Source of the DNA: Globisporangium splendens
Lineage: Eukaryota > Oomycota > Peronosporomycetes > Pythiales > Pythiaceae
DNA length: 64,000 nucleotides
Assembly (NCBI GenBank): GCA_006386115.1
Contig: VFIW01000017.1
Coordinates: forward strand, 124,001 to 188,000
Reading direction: 5' to 3'
The translations under genes were made by a program, and so were the position numbers. A model generated the notes under the pieces. The model was not told the DNA's origin, made no database searches, and was given only the letters and a program-made list of their open reading frames with translations. This document shows positions 9,869 through 20,400 of the stretch, piece by piece (within the stretch, counting starts at the first letter, position 1; every line of letters begins with the position of its first letter).

Positions 9869-10864
9869 ATGCGCGAGGTGTGGGTGGACGACGACGACAG
9901 CGCAGAGCACGCGGCGGTGGCACCAGTGGGGACCCCCTCCGCACCCTCATCACCTGGTGGCGAGGAGCCCGAGACGACGACGCGCAAGTGGACGGAGGAG
10001 GAGGAGACCGCGCTGCTCAAGTACTGGCGCGCGAACGTGGACAAGTACGTGACCAAGACCAAGCGCTTCTTCTACGACGAGGCGGCGCGCATCCCCGAGC
10101 TCAAGCACAAGTCCACGGCGCAGATCAAGTCCAAGTGCTTCGACACGGAGAAGCGCTATCGCGACACGAACCAGATGCTGCGCGCCGCTGGGATTGCAGT
10201 CAATGGCGGCGAAGACCCGGACGCGAGTCGCCGCAGCGTGCTGAAAAAGTTCTCGCTGTACTACGACGTGCACCCGTTCCTGAGCGCGCGCGACAAGAAC
10301 GTGGGCAACTCGTCGTCTGCTGCTAATACGCCTGCGAAGAACGGCGCGTCTTCCCAGCAGATACCGCCGCCTGCAGGCGCGCCGACGACGTTCCTGTCTG
10401 AGGTCGTCAAGGGACGGAAGCGCGCCGTGACGCCGACGTTCGTGACCCCGACGCGCGTGGTCTCGAAGCGCCATCGCGAGGAGATCGAGCGCTTCGACAA
10501 GGAGAACGAGAAGATCGCGCTCGCGAACGCTCAAGCCACCAAACAGGCCAAACTCGCAGCCGAGACGTCGGCGACGCAAAGAAGCCAAAGTAGCAGCGCG
10601 AGTATCAATACAAGCAACAACGACAACCCGGAAACAGGGTCGAACGGGACTCTCCCCCAGGTCCAGGAGAACAGCGCGATGGTGCAGGCTGCGACCGAGA
10701 AGCTCCAGGCTGAGGCCAAACTCGCGACGATCCGCGCCAACGCGGCGCTTCTGCGCGAACGGAAGGCGCTCATGGACGAGGGCATCTCAGTTGAAGAGAT
10801 CAACGCGCTGCTCCCATTGATCGGTGCGAGTCCCTCGAAACCAAGTCCAGCAGCATCGAGCTAG
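9869..10864 (+). CDS. Myb/SANT-like (trihelix-type) protein
   Basis: Single exon, 331 residues from the ATG at 9869, chosen because the acidic start MREVWVDDDD looks like a real N-terminus; the upstream in-frame ATG at 9713 would add residues encoded by the inverted repeat. Residues about 40-125 form a Myb/SANT-like domain beginning KWTEEEETALLKYW, which usually binds DNA. A basic segment and a Ser/Asn-rich linker follow. The C-terminal helix (about 275-320: AATEKLQAEAKLATIRANAA) closely matches the end of the protein at 5798-7537. A transcription factor or a domesticated transposon-linked protein is likely; the target is unknown. Confidence 0.8.
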   Translation: MREVWVDDDDSAEHAAVAPVGTPSAPSSPGGEEPETTTRKWTEEEETALLKYWRANVDKYVTKTKRFFYDEAARIPELKHKSTAQIKSKCFDTEKRYRDTNQMLRAAGIAVNGGEDPDASRRSVLKKFSLYYDVHPFLSARDKNVGNSSSAANTPAKNGASSQQIPPPAGAPTTFLSEVVKGRKRAVTPTFVTPTRVVSKRHREEIERFDKENEKIALANAQATKQAKLAAETSATQRSQSSSASINTSNNDNPETGSNGTLPQVQENSAMVQAATEKLQAEAKLATIRANAALLRERKALMDEGISVEEINALLPLIGASPSKPSPAASS

Positions 10865-11137
10865 TCCACCTATGACTTGGTGACTTTTCTTGTGCATGTA
10901 CCTAATCTAACTATCACCCACCCATGTCCTTTGAAATGTCTTGCTTTATGCCGCTGCTCACACATCGCAGCACCATGAAAAGCCACTTGAGAGGACTGAA
11001 AATGGACTGAGCACAGTCAGAAAATAGAAAGCGAAACGTGTGGCTACGATATGTCGTCGTATGGCCGCAATTCTGCTTTCAGTCTGCCTCACTTTCCACA
11101 CAAAAAGCCTCACAAGCGCACCAAAGCTCTCACCAAA

Positions 11138-12116
11138 ATGTTGTTCTACCTCCTCAGCGAAGGCCTCACGTACGACATTTTCTATATATGAGCATGCAAA
11201 TATGGGAGCTGTTGATGGGTTCACTCGAATCAGTCATCTGAACATGACGACGCAGGTACCTGAGCCTGTTCTCTGGCGTGTATGAGTCGCTCAAAGTGCT
11301 CTCGCGCGCGGAGAAGGGCGTCGAGACGTCCACACTGTGCAGGATCCTAGAATTCTGGTACGTTTCTGTCATCTTGTGCTGCAAACGTGAATGTATGCTC
11401 ATCATTTACCAACTTGTTTTAGGGTCGTGCTCGCGGCGATGACGGTGTTCGAGCAGTACGTCGAGCTCTTCGTGTCGTGGTTCCCGTTCTACTACCTCTT
11501 CAAGTGCGCGTTTCTTGGTCTTTTGCTCGTGCCCAACACTAAAGTGCGCTCCTTTATCAGAAAGAAACTCATAGCATACCACTTCCAAGTCCTAATAATT
11601 GCTCTATTGTCTAGTTTACGCACGTTCTCTACGATGGCTTTGTGCACCCGGGCGTGCTCTGGCTCAAGGACGAGTTCGACGCCAACGTGCAGCCGCTTCT
11701 CGAGGCCGTCGTGATCAAGAAAGTCTCTTCACACTGCTGAACAAATGCGTCTCGTGTGTGAAAGGTCGACTTTATGCAACTTTTTGTTCATGATCGGGTG
11801 CTAGACATGGTCGTTGGTTCCACGAAAAGCTCCTCGCTCGCTCGCTGTTGCTGTTCCAGGACGACGAACTGCATGCCCTGGAGCGCGAACTTCAGGACAA
11901 ACTCACGCAAATCCGGGTACGAGTTTGCATACTTTGTGAATTGGATGTATCGTTTTGTGTCTATGGAATCATCGTTAACCCCTTGGCTGCTGTGTTGTTG
12001 GTGCCGCCGTCGCGAACGCCACGCAATTGAAAATCACCACACACCAGCCATTGAAAACTCGTAATCGCAATGGAAGTGAAATCGAGATAGAACAACTTGC
12101 ATTAATCAGTATATGA
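11138..12116 (+). CDS. REEP/HVA22/TB2-DP1 family ER-shaping protein
   Basis: Exons 11138-11169, 11256-11357, 11423-11543, 11615-11722 and 11830-11916 join in phase with GT-AG introns. The product has the DP1/REEP signature: a conserved Trp at the end of exon 2, then a hydrophobic hairpin VFEQYVELFVSWFPFYYLFK followed by LLLVPNTK and a short YDGFVHPGV segment. Such proteins insert as wedges into tubular ER membrane. A charged coiled tail with FQDDELHALERELQDKL follows. The 3' end is unsure: translation may stop at 12028-12030 without splicing, or after a further intron at 12114-12116. The start is the ATG giving MLFYLLSEGLTYL after splicing. Confidence 0.75.
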
Positions 12117-12187
12117 GGATTATGAAGCACACTTCCTGCTTACTGGGGTATTTATGTCAACTTCGCTTCTTTTCTCTATAAATGAGG

Positions 12188-12772
12188 CTAGAGCGTGGTG
12201 TTCAGCAGCGTGCTGCCTTTCCGACTGCTCTTCTTGTTGTTCTTCTTCGTCTTGGTCTCATGTGCCGGTGCAATCGGGATCGCCACATGCGCTGCAGACG
12301 ACTTGTCGGTCGCAGATCCGTACGATTTCATGGGCACATTCGCCGTCGTGATGGTCTCGGCGGAAGAATTGTATCGCGGCGCGCAGCAGCTGACAACAAA
12401 CACGATCGTCGCGTTCACGCACGCTGCGGCGCCTGCGATGAGGCCAAACGCGCCGCCCGCCATGCCCAAATCCAAGATCCCCACGATCAACAGGGAGCCG
12501 CCGAGACCTTTGTACGTGTACAAGAAGACAAAGTACTTGCGGAGAAACGCGTCGGTCATGCGGAAACGGCACTCAAACAGCAGCAGCAGCAGCGCAAACA
12601 GGATCATGTACACTGCGACTAAGGACGACGCGATGTCCAGATACAGGAACGACATCAGGCTCCCGACTCCCGGCAGCAGCTGCACCACGGCTGTGAGCAT
12701 GTTGAGCGCACGCACGCCATTCACGAGCACCGCCACATGGTCTTTCTTGGCGTGGAACGTGCTGGAAGGCAT
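12188..12772 (-). CDS. COPI-associated-protein-like membrane protein
   Basis: About 194 residues from the ATG at 12772 (MPSSTFHAKK). Four hydrophobic segments are visible: a first around ALNMLTAVVQLLPG, a second ending LLLLLFECRFR, a third around YTYKGLGGSLLIVGILDLG, and a fourth rich in Gly/Ala/Val. The order and the FE..FR motif before the third helix resemble the COPI_assoc (TVP15-like) family of small Golgi membrane proteins. The tail is Lys-rich (about 20 of the last 40 residues are polar or basic). A likely 5' leader intron spans 12811-12869 (GTGAGC donor; TTGTTGTCACAG acceptor). If translation began upstream at 12841, 23 more residues would be added, but that start lies inside the exon-intron region. 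Confidence 0.7.
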   Translation of the reverse strand: MPSSTFHAKKDHVAVLVNGVRALNMLTAVVQLLPGVGSLMSFLYLDIASSLVAVYMILFALLLLLFECRFRMTDAFLRKYFVFLYTYKGLGGSLLIVGILDLGMAGGAFGLIAGAAACVNATIVFVVSCCAPRYNSSAETITTANVPMKSYGSATDKSSAAHVAIPIAPAHETKTKKNNKKSSRKGSTLLNTTL

Positions 12773-12869
12773 AGGTTGACGCACTTCTTCACGCCTGAGG
12801 CTGTTGAAAACTGTGACAACAAGAGAGGAAGAGCGAGTCAAGAGATAAAGAAAAGAGAGAATGGCTCAC

Positions 12870-13267
12870 CTTTCGTTTCACGAAATCGCGCGACCTTTTG
12901 CACAAAGCATCAACAAAAACCACACAACCAGCTTTGCAGATGCACATAGAACAATAGACAAAGAACCTGTTTCTTTCTGTTTTTCTCTTCTTGTTGCGAG
13001 TCGTTACACGAAGAAGAAGCAAAGCGACGATCGCAAGAACGAACAACTGCACGACTGTTTTGTTCCTCTTTTGCTGCTCTGCATCGGTGATCGTCACCCG
13101 TTCTGCGTCTCCCCTCTCGTCTTCAACACGCTTCGTCTGTTTATTGTTTGTTTGTATGTGTTTCCTTGTGCCTCAACCATTGCACTGTTGCTTCCTGTGT
13201 ATGTGTGTGTGTGTGTGCAAGTTCCCACCACTACCACCAGCAGTAACAGCGTGTGTATCTCCGGCAG
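12870..13267. other. Spacer with GT repeat between COPI-associated gene and RPT3
   Basis: About 400 bp without a gene. It contains the upstream region of the COPI-associated gene and the 3' flank of RPT3, with a (GT)n tract at 13201-13218. Confidence 0.6.
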
Positions 13268-14898
13268 TTAGTGGTAGAAGTCAAAGGTCTTGTCGGCGCG
13301 CTTGATCGCGTTCTTGTAACCCTTGTCAAAGTCCTTTGGCAGCACGACGTATCGATTCTTCCGCACAGCCTGGAGACCCGCTTCCTGGCAGATCGACGCA
13401 ATGTCGGCCGAACTGATCTTCTCCGGTCGGTTCACGTAGTCCTCGAGGTCGACTTCGTCGCCCAAGTTCATCTTGGCCGTGCACGCCTGGTAGATCAGGC
13501 GCTTCTGTCGTCGGTCAGGCAACGGGAACTCGATCTTTCGATCCAAACGGCCGGGACGCAGTAGCGCCGGGTCCAACGTATCTGCTCGGTTCGTCGCCAT
13601 GATCACCTTGACGTTCGTCGCCTGGTCGAAACCATCCATCTGGTTCAACAACTCCAGCAAAATACGCTGCACTTCGCGATCGGCGCCGGTCTGCGCATCG
13701 AAACGCTTCGTCGCGATCGCATCCACTTCATCGATAAACACGATCGCGGGCGAGTTTTCCTTGGCGAGGCGGAACACGTCGCGCACCATACGAGGGCCTT
13801 CACCAAGGTACTTCTGCACAAACTCCGAGCCGACGACACGGATGAACGACGCTGTCGTGGCATTCGCGACGGCTTTGGCGAGCATCGTCTTGCCCGTACC
13901 AGGAGGACCGTACATGAGCACGCCTCGTGGCGGGTCCACACCGATTTGCTTGTACAGGTCGAAGTGCGTCAGCGGCAACTCGACGGCTTCGCGCACTTCC
14001 TGCTTCTGCACGTCCATGCCACCGATATCCGAGTAGCTCACGTCCGGACGCTCCGACATTTGCATCATCTGGATACTCGAGTCCGACTCTGGCGGGAGCA
14101 CGTCGACCACAGCGTGTGAGTGGCGGTGCAGCGCCACCGACGAGTTCGGCTTCAAACGCTCGCGGTCCAAAGTACTATTTGCACACAATTATGACAAGAA
14201 GATCTGTGTGAGCATATGCGTCGTAATCCAACACATTCAACATCAATGCGCACCTCAATATCCGCACGTAGTAGTTGGAGCCAGCTGTCGAGCCGACGAT
14301 GCCGTAGTTGGCATCGATCATCTCGAGGAACTGGCCAATGACCAGCGGCACGGACTGGATGCGCTTCACTTCCTCCTTCGCGCGGATCAATTCGCGCTTG
14401 AGGTTCTTCATCTCGTCTTTGATGTATCCTTCCTGTCATTCCGCAACAGCAAAGCACACACACACACACATACGAGTTAAAACCTCTATATGCATACAAA
14501 AAAGAGGTTTTTATCTCGCGCTTGCTGGGCATACCTGAATATCCAAAAACTCCAAATGACGCTCGAGCGACTTGTACTTGGTGTACAAATCCGCCTTGTT
14601 GTCCTGCATTAACAGCAGCAGTCACACACACACACACACACACGTTAGTACTTGTGTCTTTCCATAAGCACTCTTTCCACGCCTCTTGGATAGACACTGG
14701 GCGTGTTGTGAAGATTGCGCTCGTTTCCTCCACTTGCAGCCTCAAACAGCGCGATCCACAACAAACTCCAAAGCGAGATACCTGCACCACGCTTATATAC
14801 GCGCACGCATGCACATATGTGTGTTTTATACAAATTACACGTACAATGAGCGCTGGGACGAGCGATTCGTCGCCCACATGCAGTCCGATCTCCTCCAT
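13268..14898 (-). CDS. RPT3: 26S proteasome regulatory AAA-ATPase subunit RPT3 (PSMC4)
   Basis: Four exons (14845-14898, 14535-14603, 14254-14432, 13268-14174) give 402 residues, close to the usual size of about 400-420. The start MEEIG, the coiled-coil N-terminus and the RIL-STLDRE junction are characteristic of RPT3/PSMC4. The AAA domain shows Walker [10 protein letters not shown], Walker [11 protein letters not shown], sensor ATNRAD and the arginine fingers in [10 protein letters not shown]. The C-terminus ends FYH, near the HbYX-type tails that dock on the 20S ring. The enzyme unfolds ubiquitinated substrates in the base of the 19S particle. Introns 1 and 2 contain CA repeats. All junctions were checked for phase. 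Confidence 0.95.
14454..14643. repeat. CA microsatellites in RPT3 introns
   Basis: Two (CA)n tracts on the plus strand, at about 14454-14470 and 14622-14643, lie in neighbouring introns of RPT3, flanking its 69-nt second exon (14535-14603). Confidence 0.9.
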
Positions 14899-15194
14899 TT
14901 TCGCCTTCTGCCTTGAGCTTCTCTTCTGCGCGAAATCTTTAACGAGCAGAAGGGGGAAGGATCTGGCAGCGCACAGTACACTTCCACGCCGCAAAAGTAC
15001 GCGTTCACTCGCTAAGTACGCAGGCAACTGTGCAATCGAGTAAAGTACGATTGGTCTTGTTTTGGATTGACATCGAGTTTAATTTGGGCAAAACACACAA
15101 ATGCTCGACTAAGTGCGAGATCAAGGTGTTCTCTGAAACTGCATACTTGGGGTTGTCTCGAGTTTGAGTGCACCCTTGAATCGATGTGCTGAGT

Positions 15195-16112
15195 ATGCAG
15201 CTGTTTCAGTGGATCGAGACGACAGCCCTATTGCCACTTTGTGAGCATCTCGCTGTCTTAGTTGGGAGTTCGAGGTATCTTGATGCCTAAGCAGCGCTCC
15301 TGAGCGGGACCACTCATACGTTTACAGTCTTGAGCTCCCGTCAAGAAAGCGCCTGAGCTATCACTCTGCCGTCGAGCAATTGAAGAAGAAAAAGAACGGA
15401 GTCAACCTCGTAAAACTGACGGAGGAAATTTCTCCAGCCACAGGATCCTCGTGTATCCATCCACCCACCGACTTATTGTACCGTACAAAGCGTACCGTAC
15501 CAGCAACATGATTGCAGATGTGAGCAATCCAATCCGTTGCTTGTTCCCCCCTCCCTCCCTTTATTTCTATTGTTTGGGGGCGATCTTTTGCAGCAGGAGT
15601 ATGCAAAACATGAGGTTCCGCGGCAGAGTGGACCTACCTGTCATCGCACCGAGTGGGTTGATTACATTGGGATGTTCTTTCTCTGTCTGTCCAAAAAGGT
15701 AAAGAATGGATCGTTCGTGGTGCTGGCGTGTCTCTTTGGCTCGGAGTGCATCGTCGTGGTCTCATGCAGGCAGCAGCCGAAATGTACCACCGCCGCGCAT
15801 CCTCCGGTCTCTATGCGCATCCAAAATGTCCCATTACGATGGCTCAACAGTCCCTCCTCCAGCAGCCTCTGTCTGGCCACTTTGTGCAGGTATCGAAATG
15901 GCCACAAGGCACCACCTTTTTCGGCTTTTTCGGTCATGCTCCCTGCCTTCTTCCTTCCCTTCCGCGATGAAAAGAAACAAATGCGCATGGAAGAGCTTTA
16001 TTATGGCAGGCAAACACAGCACAATGGCTGCGTTCGCGTCTTGCCTCCTTACTATATGGTACAAACAGTGGACGACAGCATACTCTACGCTGATGGCTTC
16101 TCTGACCGCTGA
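15195..16112 (+). CDS. Unrecognised multi-exon gene
   Basis: Exons supported by splice sites and phase are: an exon ending at 15496 and open back to 15284; then 15594-15698, 15770-15889 and 15975-16112. All internal junctions are phase 0, with introns of 97, 71 and 85 nt. The predicted protein is basic near its start (VEQLKKKKNGVNLVKLTEEI), then has TCHRTEWVDYIGMFFLCL and AAAEMYHRRASSGLY. I do not recognise it. A possible first exon begins at the ATG at 15195 (MQLFQWIETTALLP), but joining it to the next exon needs an implausibly short 20-nt intron or a frameshift, so the 5' end is unresolved and the gene could be damaged. It converges with the FYVE gene, with 20 bp between stops. Confidence 0.45.
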
Positions 16113-16132
16113 ACGCCTCGCGATCACCTTCC

Positions 16133-16720
16133 TCACATGCGCGTGAGGAGGTTGGCGACGCCCGCGAGCGTGAGCACAAACACAACGACCACGTACGGCA
16201 GCTGCGAGCGCCACCTGCTGCGCATTAAATAGAGCGCGTCGCCGCGCTGGACGAGTCTCGTCGTTCTCTGCTTCTTGCTTCCCTTGAGCGCCGACTTGCG
16301 TAATAACGCGCCGTCGCTCTTGCGACCGCCGAGGCTGTGGCGCGGCCCGACGTCGCTCTTGCTCACGTCGCTCGCGCTGTTGCGGCGACTGAGCTCCGAG
16401 ATGCTCATCACGTTGACGCTCACGCACGCGTCGCACGAGCGCAGCGTCTTCTTCTGGATCAGGATGCGCTGCGTCGAGCAGTTGCGGCACACCACTTCGC
16501 CGCAGAAGCGGCAATGGTGCTTCTTGGTCCACAGCCGGAACGCGCGCTTGCAGTTGGAGCAGCTCGAACGCGTCGACTTGGGCACCCAGTGCGAGCGGTG
16601 GCAGAGCGCGTTCGCCTCGAGCCCCATGGCGTTGCCCGACATGCGGCGGAAGACGTTGCTGTTGCGCACACTGTCGATGTCGGTGTTGCGTCGCGGTCGG
16701 GGTGTGCTGTCGAACTCCAT
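16133..16720 (-). CDS. FYVE zinc-finger protein with C-terminal membrane anchor
   Basis: Single exon, 195 residues. A FYVE-type finger spans about residues 44-100, with cysteine pairs (CSNC, CRFCG, CRNC, CDAC) and the basic patch KKHHCRFCG that contacts phosphatidylinositol 3-phosphate. The WxxD start motif is degenerate (WVPK) and the RVC motif reads RSC. A Ser/Arg-rich linker follows, and the protein ends in a single hydrophobic helix (about residues 173-190) with a short tail, as in tail-anchored proteins. This pairing suggests a tether between an organelle membrane and PI3P-bearing endosomes, an inference. A (TG)n tract lies about 120 bp upstream. Confidence 0.85.
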   Translation of the reverse strand: MEFDSTPRPRRNTDIDSVRNSNVFRRMSGNAMGLEANALCHRSHWVPKSTRSSCSNCKRAFRLWTKKHHCRFCGEVVCRNCSTQRILIQKKTLRSCDACVSVNVMSISELSRRNSASDVSKSDVGPRHSLGGRKSDGALLRKSALKGSKKQRTTRLVQRGDALYLMRSRWRSQLPYVVVVFVLTLAGVANLLTRM

Positions 16721-17420
16721 GGTCGCGTACCTGTGATAGCGGCTTTCCGATCTCCTTGGGTGATACTGTAGCTCTTGCGCTGCTGCTGTGTGCAGCTACG
16801 TGTCCAGGCTCGGAGGAGAATGGAAAGTGAGTGGGAGCCACACACACACACACACACACACACACTTGGGCTTTGTGCAGAGAAAAAGAGTGGCATAGAG
16901 AAGCGCTGCTGACCCATTTTCGCATACAGTACGTCAGTCAGTCGCTGGTTTCAGCCAAAAAAGCCCATCTACGGCGCTAGCTCGATACGGATCTCGAGCA
17001 AATCCCTCGTTGATCTAGTCCCTGTATAAATTGATGTCGGAGACCGGCGCTAGCCGATATCGCGCTCGTTTGGCGTTGGACAGACCTCTGGAATATGATC
17101 GATGCGCCTTTTTGGCGCAGGACACGCGTGACAATCAGTCAAGGGACTCGCTGCCCATTATCTAATGTCAAAGGGAGGAAGCGTGTGTGATCTGGCGCTC
17201 TGGCTTGTCTTTCAACAGCGAGATCGTGACAATAAACAACAGCAAGACCTCTTGAAATCGATCTATCAAAGACTGACGATAATAGCGGGTGAGTAGGTTA
17301 TTGAAGGCAGTTTGAATGCTAATTGTATAGAAATTACAGTGGTGCACTGGATCCATACTCCACATGGTATCATGCCATGCAAGGGTATTAACTGATAAAG
17401 GAACAACCGTCTGATGGACT
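16721..17420. other. Spacer between FYVE and Iml1 genes
   Basis: Contains the presumed FYVE promoter with a (CA)n tract on the plus strand at 16839-16865, then about 500 bp with no recognisable feature. Confidence 0.6.
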
Positions 17421-20400
17421 TTATGATGATGCCGGAGCTGCCACAGCGTGAGCAACTCCAGAGCCCTCCAGCATTGGGGTTGCTGTTAGCGCCCCTGCTG
17501 GCACTGCGGCTCCAATGGATTCTACAGGATCGAGCTGAAGGGTCCATGCGCTCGGTCCCGCGGTCGCTGCCACCAGACTTCCGCTCGCCTCTGCGTCCAA
17601 AACGTCTGGGTCCGACTCCAACGCATCGTGTCCATCCAGTAGTGCACCAAATGATGGCTCAGCTGGTCCAGTCGTCAGAATCTTGTTGTGGTCTTTACGC
17701 GGTGCCGCGTCAACAGGAGGGAAGGATTGCTTCAGATTTGCTGCTTCGTCTGGATTCGCATTCTCCTTGTCTTCGTCGACGATACTGCTGTTGCTGCTCG
17801 CACTGACACGCTCGTTGTTATCTTCATCGGTCGTGTTGGTCTCCGTGTTGTCGCCTTCGTCCGAGCCGCTGCGGACATTTATGTCACCATTTGCATCGTC
17901 CTCTTTTTCCGCCGCAGCGATCGCATCCCGCGTTTCAAACGCACGATCGACGACATCGGCGACCGCCGAATGCGCGATGTGCACCGAGTCCACCAACTGC
18001 CGTAATCCGTCAAAGAGCTCCTGGACCTCGTCCGACATCAATTTGCGATTCGAGATCCACACGAGTCCCGTTTGCGTCATTCGCACAAAGCAAGACAAGG
18101 TGCGATGCACGTACTGGCGGTAGTATGAGATCACGCGGCGATTGCGGATGCGCGGCTCCTGGTGCAGAATCGCGTACTCTTCGCCGTGATTGAGGTGCGT
18201 GAACGGGATCGGATGCAGCGCCTCGCAGCAAAAGTTGAAACGCTCGATGAGTACTTTTTCAACCATTTTTTGCTCATAAGGGTGACTGACAGGCAAGAAG
18301 ATCGGACAGATCATCGGGTGCATGTCGAGATTGCTCGAGATGCCGTTTTCAGGAACCTAGATCCGATTGAACGAACAATGGCAACAAATTTTGATGAGGA
18401 TATGCACGAGACAGCGAGCAAACCAAAGAAACGAGCACAAACAACAAACTCACCTGAATAAACTCCAGACCCAATTGCTTCGCACGACGCACGATTCCCG
18501 TGATATAGTCATCCACGAGCGAGCTGCGGCACACAAGCCACTGCACTTCAACGTGGAAGCATTGCGTGCTCAGTAGTTCGGTGTCAATGCGCGTAATAAC
18601 CCAGTTCTGACTTGTCGGTGCATCGCTCATCGTCATCGGAATTTTGACATTTTCCTGGGCCACACGCTTGAATGCATCGACACCGCTGGTCGCCATCGAT
18701 TCTTTCCATTCCGTGGAAATCCTCACATTTGGAAACCTAGTGTTCGTATCTGCCTTGGGGCGCAAGTACTCCAGGAACTTCTTGCATCTCTCAGTGTAAT
18801 CTCGAAGGTTCTCTGTAGCAAACAATAGAAATGGGGAAACCGTGAGTGGACAAGTTCACCTGCACCTTGGTTTGCGTGCACTGCAACTTACCTTTGTCTT
18901 GCTCCGATTGCTCGAGTCTTGGTGGCACAATGCAATACAGGATTCTCTTATAACGAGTCGCTTCGCTCATTTCGTCGTAGTACCCGCAAATCAACTGATC
19001 CAAATAGTTCCACGAGTACTCCAGACGCGGATACTTGCGGAATTCCTGCGAGACTGAGAGAAATGCGTGCGCCACAGGTGACCACAGCGAGTACCTGTAT
19101 TCCATAATGTCAATGTCGGAGCGCACCTTCGCTTTCTGTAAATACCGCTTCACGTCGATTGTTTGCGTTTCCTCGTTGAACGTGATCTCATGGATGCGAT
19201 GTCCCATACTCAGGCGAAACACCGTTCCTGATTTCTCACCCGATTCCTCCATTCCCACGAGCTGGAAGTCCTGCGAAAATCGCTGTGCAACCATTTCCAT
19301 CACAAATTCGCTGTAATCTCGAAACGTGACGCCATTCTGTTCGTCTCGTTCGGGCAATGTCACACTGTAAAAGGACTCCGTGTAATGCGCTTGCAACTCC
19401 TTGGACGATGGAAAGAAATCACTCGTCAGTGGCAACAGCGCTGGGAAACACAGACTCTTCCATTTGAGCATGTTCTGGACCAGTCGATACTTGGCGTCTT
19501 CATTCGGGCGAATCTGGCTCCATCGACGCTGATTGCTCGTCAGCTTGCTGCTGAAGATGAAAGCCTGGGAACTAAACAGATCGTCTTTACTCACCCCTTC
19601 GGTGGGACGAAGCATAGGACTTGTTGTGTAAGGAGCATAGCTTGGACCGCTGTCGAGCTGATAGGTGCTTGGAAGCGAGCCAGAGATGTTTCGAGGCTTA
19701 TTGTAATCGAGAACGGATAATTCGTCATCGGACACCAGTTTGCCGTCCGAGCTTGGAGACCCATCGAGCGGAAGTGGAGACGGACTTCGCTCTAGCTGTC
19801 GCCATTGGCTCACTGCATTCTCGTCCCTGGTGCTGGTGTTATTGCCAGCAGAACTCGATTGAAACGTCATCACTGAACCTGTACCAGTTCGCTTCTTCGG
19901 GTTTGAGCCAGGAGGCTGGATGGGACGCAATGGCGGCGTCAAGCACAGTCGATCTCCATCAGAGGATTTTGGAGGAACCGTGCCGCGATTTCCACTAAAA
20001 CCAAATACTTGCTCGTCGTACTTCTCAAACTCTTGAAGTGCCTTGTTTCGATCGGCAGGTGAAAATGACCGTACCTTGGGAAGCGTATCTCCACCGTACG
20101 TGATCATATCGTCTACTGACGTGATCGATGGCGATCTTGCGCGAACAAGGTCGCTATCAAAGCCAGCAAACATAAGATCGCTGTACGTCGACATCCCTGA
20201 GATCATGGTACCCGAGAGACCGTGTTCGTCGTCATCATCACTTCCCGACGAATCCGGTTCCTGGAATCGGTTCAGCAGCTTCTTCAATGGCTTCGGCAAC
20301 GAGTACATCGCATGCATGGACCGATCATCCTTGAACATTCGACACATCGGTAACGGGACGAAATCTTTCACCTTGGCGACCTTCGGATGGCACACAGGAC

